DNA of 30,712 nucleotides from contig DATKVG010000027.1 of assembly GCA_035530195.1 (NCBI GenBank), positions 1-30,712 on the forward strand, in the 5' to 3' direction. A program made the position numbers and the translations under genes. Positions 17,087-23,623 of this stretch are shown one piece after another. The notes under the pieces are model-generated. The model was given only the letters and a program-made list of their open reading frames with translations. It did no database searches and was not told the origin of the DNA. The stretch's first letter is position 1. Each line of letters begins with the position of its first letter. The DNA comes from JAPLKX01 sp035530195. GTDB lineage: Bacteria > Hydrogenedentota > Hydrogenedentia > Hydrogenedentales > SLHB01.

Positions 17087-17197
17087 AGAAGACCTCGACT
17101 TGTTTCGTTGTCTGGTATCGGCGCTCCATGACAGTCGCCGCCGGCAGGTGTCAAGAAGGCGGTTTCGCCCAAACGCCAGACGCCAGACGCCAAACGC
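16692..17197. mobile_element. 506-bp IVP cassette with ~50-bp terminal inverted repeats
   Basis: The outer 30 bases at 16692-16721 and the reverse complement of 17168-17197 agree at 29 of 30 positions; the arms are built from GGCGTTT and GGCGTCT words. A further 20 bases inward (16722-16741 versus 17147-17167) match at about 15 positions with one bulge. Similarity stops sharply outside 16692 and 17197, which marks the element ends. It encloses nearly all of the IVP gene. In the operon RNA the arms would pair into a long stem, as at the ends of rRNA intervening sequences. No target duplication is evident. Confidence 0.75.
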
Positions 17198-17628
17198 TTT
17201 AATGGGCTTGGGCCGAGTTTGGCGACACGCGAGCTCATTTCGTTGACGATCTCGGCGAACCTTGTGCCTTCCGCCGAGGAGAGGTTGAACATTTCGAGGC
17301 GTTCGGGCTCGAGGCCGATTTCGGCGAGCATCTGTTTCGCCCGCTCGACCCTGCGGCGGGCGCGGAGGTTGCCTTCCTGGAAGTGGCATCCGCCTTCGAG
17401 GCAGCCGGCAACGATGACGGCATCGACGCCGCGCTCGAACGCGGCGAGGATGTAGTTGACCTCGATTTTGCCCGTGCAGGGGAGACGGAGGACGCGGATC
17501 GTGCCGGGATACTGCAGGCGCATGGTGCCCGCGAGGTCGGCGGCGGCGTAGGCGCAGTAGTGGCAGCAGAACGCCAGGATCACGGGCTGCGCGGCGTCGT
17601 CGGTGTTCGTGTCAAGATTGCTCATCAT
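17083..17628 (-). CDS. mvhD: MvhD-type Fe-S electron transfer subunit, C-terminus altered by insertion
   Basis: The 181-residue product belongs to the MvhD/FlpD family, small [2Fe-2S] proteins passing electrons between HdrA and a partner dehydrogenase. Family marks are FCCHYCAYAAADLAG (20-34), RLPCTGKIEVNYI (48-60), VAGCLEGGCHFQEGN (73-87) and a C-terminal KLGPSPLK (137-144), where the family normally ends. Residues 145-181 are encoded by the inverted repeat and interior of the IVP cassette and have no family counterpart. The start overlaps the hdrA stop by ATGA. A second ATG at 17625 is equally possible. In the Moorella complex the equivalent subunit links HdrA to MetVF. Confidence 0.92.
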   Translation of the reverse strand: MMSNLDTNTDDAAQPVILAFCCHYCAYAAADLAGTMRLQYPGTIRVLRLPCTGKIEVNYILAAFERGVDAVIVAGCLEGGCHFQEGNLRARRRVERAKQMLAEIGLEPERLEMFNLSSAEGTRFAEIVNEMSSRVAKLGPSPLKRLASGVWRLGETAFLTPAGGDCHGAPIPDNETSRGLL

Positions 17629-20600
17629 GTTCCTTTATGCCATCGCGGGGGCGCGACTCCGACTTGATCGAAGAAACCGGGCTCGATGGTTTCAACCGGC
17701 CGCACGCCGTCCAGGACGGAGTCGATCGCGCGGAGGATCTGGGTGTCGAGGTAATTGCGCAGTTGGACGGCCTTGGCGGGGCATTCGGCGGTGCAACTCC
17801 CGCAACCCATGCAGACGGCGCCCTGGACCTCGGCCTTGTTGTCGTTGCCGACGATGGGCGCGTGATACGGGCAGATGTGGACGCACGTCATGCACGAGAT
17901 GCATTTATCCGGGTCGACCCAGGCGATCTGGCCGCTGATGGGCATGCGTTTGCGCGAGAGAATCGACGCAGCGCGGCCTGCAACGGCGCTGGCCTGCGAG
18001 ATGGTTTCGCCAATGCTCTTTGGCGCGTGCGCGGTGCCGCAGAGGAACAGGCCTTCGCTGGCGAAATCGACCGGGCGCAGCTTGACGTGGGCTTCGAGGA
18101 AGAAACCGTCGGCGTTGAGCGGCACCCGCAGGAGTTCGGAAAGTTCCTGGCGGTCGGCGCGCGGCGTCATGGGCGCGGCGAGAACGAGCAGGTCGGGCGC
18201 CAGTTCGATTTCCCTGCCGAGGGAAGGCTCGAGGAACCTGAGCCGGCCGCTGGCGTCGAACTGCGGCGGCAACTCGGCCTCGTACCGTACAAACAGGATG
18301 CCTTTTTCGCGCGCCTCTCTGTACGCGGCTTCGCGGAAACCGTAGGTGCGCATGTCGCGGTAGAGGACAAGAATTCGGGCGTTGGGATATCGGTCGTGCA
18401 ACTCGAGCGCGTTCTTGACGGCCGTGGTGCAGCAAACCCGGCTGCAATAAGGCCGCTCGTCGTTACGCTGGTCGACACATTGGATCATGGCGATAGTGGC
18501 GTTGTCGGAGAGGTTAACCTTTCCTGCCGCCAATCGCTCGGAGAGTTCCAACTGCGTCAGGACGTTCTTGTTTTTCCCGTACTGATAGGACGTCGGTGGC
18601 AACTCATCGGCGCCCGTGGCGACGACAACGACCCCGTGCTTGATTTCGTGCGTGTGGCCTTTTGAAACGATTTTCGACGAGAACGCGCCGATGTGGCCTT
18701 CAATCTCGGAGGCTCTCGCATCGAGGTAGACCGTAATGAGCGGATTGGCAACGACTTTCTCGATCGTATTGTCGAGGAATTCCTGCACGTTCATGCCGTC
18801 GAGCGTGCGCTGGACGCGGCGCGCCGTGCCGCCGAGTTCGCCGGACTTCTCGACGAGGTGCACCGGGAAACCTTGCGCGCTGAGCGCGAGCGCGGCCGTC
18901 ATCCCGGCGATCCCGCCCCCGACGATCAGTGCCGCGTTGTTGACGGGGACGGTTTCGTCCTTGATGGGCAGGAGTTGTGCGGTGCGCGCGACCATCATTC
19001 TGACGAGTTCGATGGCTTTTGTAGTGGCGCGTTCGGGATCGCCGGCGTGAACCCACGAGCACTGCTCGCGGATATTCGCCATTTCGAGCAGGTAAGGGTT
19101 GAGCCCGGCGTCGCGCAGTGTGTCGCGGAAAACAGGTTCGTGGGTGCGCGGCGTGCAAGACGCGACGAGCACGCGGTTGAGCCGGTGCTCGGCGATCCGT
19201 TGTTTGATGCTGGCCTGGCTGTCGTCGGCGCAGGTGTACATAGTATGCTCGGCGTGGACGACGTGGGGGAAGCTGAGCGCAGCTTGGACGACGCGCTCGA
19301 CGTCGACAACCGACGCGATGTTGCTGCCGCAGTGGCAGACGAACACGCCGACGCGCGGCGGCTCATCGGTGACGTCGCGCTGAGGCGGATACTGTTTCGT
19401 GCGGATGCGCGAGCCGCGCGCGGGCGCGAGCAGGGCCATGGCGCACGAGGCGGCGGCGCTGGCCTGCATGACGGTGTCGGGTATGTCTTTTGGTTCCTGG
19501 AACGTACCGCCGACAAACACACCGGGCCGGGTGGTTTCGAGCGGGTTGAGTTCGGCCGTCTCAGCGAATCCCCACTTGTTGAGGCCGACGCCGATGTTCC
19601 GGGCCTGATCGCGGAGCAGCGAACTGGGTTCGAGCGCGACGGAGAGCACGACCATGTCGAACTCTTCCTCGACCAGTTTGCGGTCGGGTCCGAAATACGC
19701 GAGCTGGAGGTTTTTCGAGTCGGGCATCTCGAACGTGCGCGAAATGAACGACCGGACGTACCGGATGTTCTTTTCGTTTTTTGCGCGCTCGTAATACCGG
19801 TCGAAATCCTTGCCGAACGCACGGATGTCGAGAAAGAAAATGGTGACATCGAGGTCGGGCTCGTGTTCTTTTGCCAGAATAGCTTCCTTGGTGGCGGCCA
19901 TGCAGCACACGGACGAGCAGTAATCGTTGCCGCAGCCGGTGTCGCGCGAGCCGACGCATTGAATAAACGCGATGCGTTTGGGCGTCTTGCCGTCGGATGG
20001 ACGGACGATGTGACCTTGCGTCGGGCCGGACGCGGACAGGATGCGCTCGAACTGGACGTTGGAGACGACGTTTTGGGCGTGGCCAAACCCGAACTCGCCG
20101 CGGCGCGCTCCGTCAAATGCTTCAAAACCCGGCGTGAGTACGACGGTGCCGACCTCGAGTTCGAGCGTGCGGGCGACCTGGTCGTGGCAAATTGCGCCGG
20201 CTTTGCATGCGTCGACGCACCGCATGCACTCGGCGCAGATGCCGCAGTTGAGACACCGCTGGGCCTCGCGCCTGGCTTCGTCTTCCGAGTAGGTGTGCTC
20301 GACTTCGTTGAAGTCCCTGACGCGCAGATCCGCGGGCAATTCTGCTTGCGGGACGCGGTCGGTAGCGCGCAGTTTTTTTCTGAGCTTCGCGAGGTCATCC
20401 TCGCACAGCGGGTTTTCCCGTTGCGTTGGCGGCTGTATGCCGGTGTCGAGCGGTTTGCCGCCGAGATAATTGTCGATGGCTTTTGCGGCGCGTTTGCCAT
20501 GGGCGATGGCGTCGATGACGCTCGACGGCCCGACGACAACGTCGCCGCCCGCGAACACGCCTTCGCGCGAGGTGGCCATGGTGAGCGAGTCGGCGGCGAT

Positions 20601-22142
20601 GGTGCCGGAATCGGTCGCGTTTACGTGGAACAGTTCGGCCAGCTTCAGGTCGGCCGACTGGCTGACGGCCGGAATGAGCGTGTCGGTGTCGATGGTGAAT
20701 TTCGAGCCAGGGATGGGCACGGGCCTGCGGCGCCCGCTCTTGTCGGGCTCGCCGAGTTGCATGCGGACGCACTCGATGGAAGTCAGTGTCCCGTCATGCG
20801 CGATCGCCTTGACAGGCGCGGCCAGGTATTGAATATCGATGCCCTCATGCAGTGCCGCATCGATTTCGTCCGGGCTCGCGGGCATCTCGTTGCGCGTGCG
20901 CCGGTAGAGGATCGTGACGCGGCCGGCGCCGAGCCGGACGGCGGTACGCGCGGCGTCGATCGCGGTGTTGCCGCCGCCGACAACCGCGACGTTCTTGCCA
21001 AGCGCGACCTTTTCGCCGAGCGCGTAACGGCGGAGGAAATCGGTGCCGTAAAGTACGCCGCGGGAATCTTCGCCGGGGATGCCGAGCTTTTGGCTGAGGT
21101 GCGCGCCGGTCGCGATGAAGACGGCGCTGAATTTGGAGAAGATATCATCGGCGGACACGTCGTTGCCGACGGCTGTGCCGGTTTTGAACTCGACACCGAG
21201 CGCGCGGATGTTGGCGAGGTCGCGCTCGAAGATGTCGGTGGGCAGGCGGTAATCGGGGATGCCGACGGACAACATGCCGCCGAGAACGGGCAACGACTCG
21301 AACACCGTGACGGCGTGGCCGTCCAGCGCGAGGAAATGGGCAGCCGCAAGCCCCGCGGGACCCGAACCGATGATGGCGACGGCCTTGCCGGTGGGCGTGA
21401 TCTGCGGGAGGGCGGACGGCTCGGGAAACTGGTCCATCGCGAATCGTTTGAGGCCGCGGATGTTGATGGGGTTATCGATAGCGCCGCGGTTGCATTGGGT
21501 TTCGCAGGGGTGGAAACACACGCGGCCGCAGATCGACGGGAGCGGGTTCTCGCGCCGGATGACGTTGGCGGCTTCCTCAATTCTGCCGGCAGCGATAAGG
21601 GCGACGTAGGCCTGCACGCTAGAATCGATCGGGCACCCGGAACTGCAGACGGCCCTGCCGCGCTTCTGGATCACGAACGCGTTGGGCGCGGCTTGCGCGT
21701 AGACCCGATCGATGGCGTTGCGCGTGCCGATCTGCGCGTCGAACTGGCTGGGGACGCTGATGGGGCAGACGGCGGAGCAGTCGCCGCACATGGTGCACTT
21801 GTCGATGTCGACGTAGCGGGGCCGCTGGACGACGGTGGCTTTGAACTGTCCGGGCGCGCCATCGAGCTTGACGACGTCGGCCATGGTCAGGACTTCGATG
21901 TTGGGATCGCGCATGCACTCGACCAGTTTCGGCGAGATGATGCACGTCGCGCAGTCGCCGGTGGGAAACGTCTTGTCGAGGCGCGTCATCCCGCCGCCGA
22001 CCGCCGGCTTGTCTTCAACCAGATAGACGTGGAACCCGCCCGCGGCCAGGTCGAGCGAGGCCTGGATGCCGGCGACGCCCGCGCCGCAGACGAGCACGGC
22101 GCCGACTGGCTCCTGGCTGGTGTCGAGGGGCGTAGTTGCCAT
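17625..22142 (-). CDS. hdrA: Giant HdrA: two HdrA units with an inserted GltD-like NAD(P)H module
   Basis: This 1505-residue flavoprotein is the presumed bifurcating core. In order it shows: HdrA FAD site CGAGVAG (19-25); ferredoxin cluster CTMCGDCSAVCP (116-127); a GltD/NfnL-like module with Cys-rich segment CGRVCFHPCETQC (205-217), FAD site GSGPAG (259-264) and nucleotide site GGGNTAIDAARTA (389-401), ending near 565; a cluster CLNCGICAECMRC (630-642); and the rest of HdrA unit 1 with QCVGSRD and YCSSVCC (728-747). A second full HdrA unit follows: CHCGSN (936-941), FAD site GGGIAG (1075-1080), QCVDQRN, YCSRVCC (1221-1238) and ferredoxins CISCMTCVHICP (1414-1425) and CMGCGSCTAECP (1444-1455). 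Typical HdrA is about half as long. ATG 22142 lies one base after the hdrB stop; AAGGAAG is 12 bases upstream. Confidence 0.93.
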   Translation of the reverse strand: MATTPLDTSQEPVGAVLVCGAGVAGIQASLDLAAGGFHVYLVEDKPAVGGGMTRLDKTFPTGDCATCIISPKLVECMRDPNIEVLTMADVVKLDGAPGQFKATVVQRPRYVDIDKCTMCGDCSAVCPISVPSQFDAQIGTRNAIDRVYAQAAPNAFVIQKRGRAVCSSGCPIDSSVQAYVALIAAGRIEEAANVIRRENPLPSICGRVCFHPCETQCNRGAIDNPINIRGLKRFAMDQFPEPSALPQITPTGKAVAIIGSGPAGLAAAHFLALDGHAVTVFESLPVLGGMLSVGIPDYRLPTDIFERDLANIRALGVEFKTGTAVGNDVSADDIFSKFSAVFIATGAHLSQKLGIPGEDSRGVLYGTDFLRRYALGEKVALGKNVAVVGGGNTAIDAARTAVRLGAGRVTILYRRTRNEMPASPDEIDAALHEGIDIQYLAAPVKAIAHDGTLTSIECVRMQLGEPDKSGRRRPVPIPGSKFTIDTDTLIPAVSQSADLKLAELFHVNATDSGTIAADSLTMATSREGVFAGGDVVVGPSSVIDAIAHGKRAAKAIDNYLGGKPLDTGIQPPTQRENPLCEDDLAKLRKKLRATDRVPQAELPADLRVRDFNEVEHTYSEDEARREAQRCLNCGICAECMRCVDACKAGAICHDQVARTLELEVGTVVLTPGFEAFDGARRGEFGFGHAQNVVSNVQFERILSASGPTQGHIVRPSDGKTPKRIAFIQCVGSRDTGCGNDYCSSVCCMAATKEAILAKEHEPDLDVTIFFLDIRAFGKDFDRYYERAKNEKNIRYVRSFISRTFEMPDSKNLQLAYFGPDRKLVEEEFDMVVLSVALEPSSLLRDQARNIGVGLNKWGFAETAELNPLETTRPGVFVGGTFQEPKDIPDTVMQASAAASCAMALLAPARGSRIRTKQYPPQRDVTDEPPRVGVFVCHCGSNIASVVDVERVVQAALSFPHVVHAEHTMYTCADDSQASIKQRIAEHRLNRVLVASCTPRTHEPVFRDTLRDAGLNPYLLEMANIREQCSWVHAGDPERATTKAIELVRMMVARTAQLLPIKDETVPVNNAALIVGGGIAGMTAALALSAQGFPVHLVEKSGELGGTARRVQRTLDGMNVQEFLDNTIEKVVANPLITVYLDARASEIEGHIGAFSSKIVSKGHTHEIKHGVVVVATGADELPPTSYQYGKNKNVLTQLELSERLAAGKVNLSDNATIAMIQCVDQRNDERPYCSRVCCTTAVKNALELHDRYPNARILVLYRDMRTYGFREAAYREAREKGILFVRYEAELPPQFDASGRLRFLEPSLGREIELAPDLLVLAAPMTPRADRQELSELLRVPLNADGFFLEAHVKLRPVDFASEGLFLCGTAHAPKSIGETISQASAVAGRAASILSRKRMPISGQIAWVDPDKCISCMTCVHICPYHAPIVGNDNKAEVQGAVCMGCGSCTAECPAKAVQLRNYLDTQILRAIDSVLDGVRPVETIEPGFFDQVGVAPPRWHKGT

Positions 22143-22143
22143 G

Positions 22144-23064
22144 CTAGGACGCTCTTCCTTTTTGTGCCCGTGCAGCCGGGACGGCCGCACCACAAGCGGC
22201 TACGGCGTCTGCGAAAACCGGCAAGGCGTTTACCGTAAGCGCATCGAGGCCAAGCGACCGCGGCGTGAGGCCGAGTGCGAGGCCAAGAAGCTGCGTAATG
22301 TACACCACGGGCATATCCGGGATCTGCTGCTTGCCTTTCTTTGCGTCGGCTTGCCGGAAATCGAGGTTGAGCTGGCACAGCGGGCACGCAACGACGAGGC
22401 ACTGCGCGCCGGCACGTTCGGCCATCGACAGCAGCCGGTAACCGAGGCGGTTGGTGGCGTCGCCTTTGACGATCGAGAGGCTGGCGCCGCAGCATTCGGT
22501 TTTGTACGGCCAATCGATGGCCTCGGCGCCAGCCGCGGTGACGAGCGCGTCCATGCAGGTGGGATGCTCGGGGTCGTCGAACGCGACAACCTCCGGCGGG
22601 CGCGACAGCAGGCAGCCATAATACGACGCGACGCGGATGCCGTTGAGCGGCGTGGTCACGCACTTGCGGATTTCCGCGGGCCCGAAATCGTTGACAAGCA
22701 CGTCGAGAATGTGCCGGACTCGTACCGAACCGTCGTAGGGCGCCTCGATGATGCGGTGAACACGCTCGCGCTCTTCGGCGGACTGCGTGATTTTGTGGTT
22801 GGCGGTGCGGAGCCGCGCATAGCAGGACGCGCACGCCACAACCACCTGGTCGTAACCCGCCTGCCGCGCCTTCTCGAGGTTGAGCGCGGGCAGGGCAACG
22901 GCGAGCGACGCATTCGAGGCATGCGCGGGCGTCGAGCCGCAGCATACCCAGCCGGGGATGTCGGCGAGATCGATGCCGAGAGCCTTGCAGAGCGCGCGGG
23001 TCGACATGTCGAAATCCCACGCGGTCGACTCGAGGCTGCATCCGGGAAAGAACGCGTACTTCAC
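22144..23064 (-). CDS. hdrB: HdrB, heterodisulfide reductase-like CCG subunit
   Basis: The 306-residue protein contains two CCG domains: C9, C41-C42, C78 and C81, then C151, C191-C192, C227 and C230 (VVACASC and VVACPLC mark the two ends). In methanogens each motif ligates a non-cubane [4Fe-4S] cluster that splits CoM-S-S-CoB. Bacteria without that disulfide use HdrB for another, mostly unknown, acceptor or as an electron conduit. The start is GTG at 23064, overlapping the hdrC stop (GTGA), with AGGAGG 9 bases upstream. The last residues (about 289-300, ACGAAVPAARAQ) are encoded by a dispersed repeat also found at 3406-3437 and are not family sequence. Confidence 0.93.
   Translation of the reverse strand: MKYAFFPGCSLESTAWDFDMSTRALCKALGIDLADIPGWVCCGSTPAHASNASLAVALPALNLEKARQAGYDQVVVACASCYARLRTANHKITQSAEERERVHRIIEAPYDGSVRVRHILDVLVNDFGPAEIRKCVTTPLNGIRVASYYGCLLSRPPEVVAFDDPEHPTCMDALVTAAGAEAIDWPYKTECCGASLSIVKGDATNRLGYRLLSMAERAGAQCLVVACPLCQLNLDFRQADAKKGKQQIPDMPVVYITQLLGLALGLTPRSLGLDALTVNALPVFADAVAACGAAVPAARAQKGRAS
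22164..22195. repeat. Dispersed 32-bp repeat, copy B, within the end of hdrB
   Basis: This segment agrees with 3406-3437 at 29 of 32 positions. On the coding strand it specifies the last part of HdrB, just before the hdrB stop and hdrA start. Its presence in an intergenic gap elsewhere shows that the HdrB tail is acquired repeat DNA. Confidence 0.65.
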
Positions 23065-23621
23065 CGTTTCTTTTCCTCCTCTTGCGCGCGCTTGAACACC
23101 CTCCGCACGGCTTTCGCGGCCGGCGAGAAGTGTGGCAGGAACGACAGCTTCCGTTTCTTGATCATGCCGGGCACTTTTTCAATGTCAGAGAAGAAATCGC
23201 GGCTGGCGAGTTTGTAGAGGGCCATCATGCCCGCTTCAAAGACACGCCCATGCCAGCGGACACTCGTGAGAAAAGCCTTGTTGAAGCTTGGCGGGCGCCG
23301 GTCGGGGATTTCCGCGGCGCGCTCGACCGCCAAGATGCGGAGCGTGTCCATCACGGCGGCCACATCGATGCCCATCGGGCAGCGCGTGGTGCAGGCTTCG
23401 CACGAGGCGCAGGTCCAGATCGTTTCCGACCGGAGCACCTCGTCTTCTTGGCCGAGATGGATGAGGCGCATCACCTGGCTCGAGAGCAGGTCCATGTCGG
23501 GCGCAAGCGGGCATCCGGACGAGCATTTGTGGCATTGGAAACACGCGCTGACGGTTGCGCCGCTTCTGCGCTCGACTTCGCGCAGGAATCCGGTTTCTTT
23601 CCACTCGAGTAATTGAGCCAT
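23061..23621 (-). CDS. hdrC: HdrC, ferredoxin-type subunit
   Basis: The 186-residue protein has two [4Fe-4S] motifs, CFQCHKCSSGCP (27-38) and CASCEACTTRCP (71-82), in the spacing of HdrC. A helical region and a strongly basic/acidic tail (KRAQEEEKKR) follow. HdrC wires electrons from the HdrA clusters to HdrB. The ATG at 23621 lies 2 bases after the amidotransferase gene stop and has an AGGTAGGTG-like ribosome site. The stop overlaps the GTG of hdrB. Confidence 0.93.
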   Translation of the reverse strand: MAQLLEWKETGFLREVERRSGATVSACFQCHKCSSGCPLAPDMDLLSSQVMRLIHLGQEDEVLRSETIWTCASCEACTTRCPMGIDVAAVMDTLRILAVERAAEIPDRRPPSFNKAFLTSVRWHGRVFEAGMMALYKLASRDFFSDIEKVPGMIKKRKLSFLPHFSPAAKAVRRVFKRAQEEEKKR

Positions 23622-23623
23622 GG

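Noticed and set aside
18693..22238. A plus-strand open frame of about 1180 codons opposite hdrA
   Set aside because: It is an antisense shadow of a high-GC gene: Asp/Val/Gly/Arg-rich with no domains, while the opposite strand encodes unmistakable HdrA and GltD motifs.
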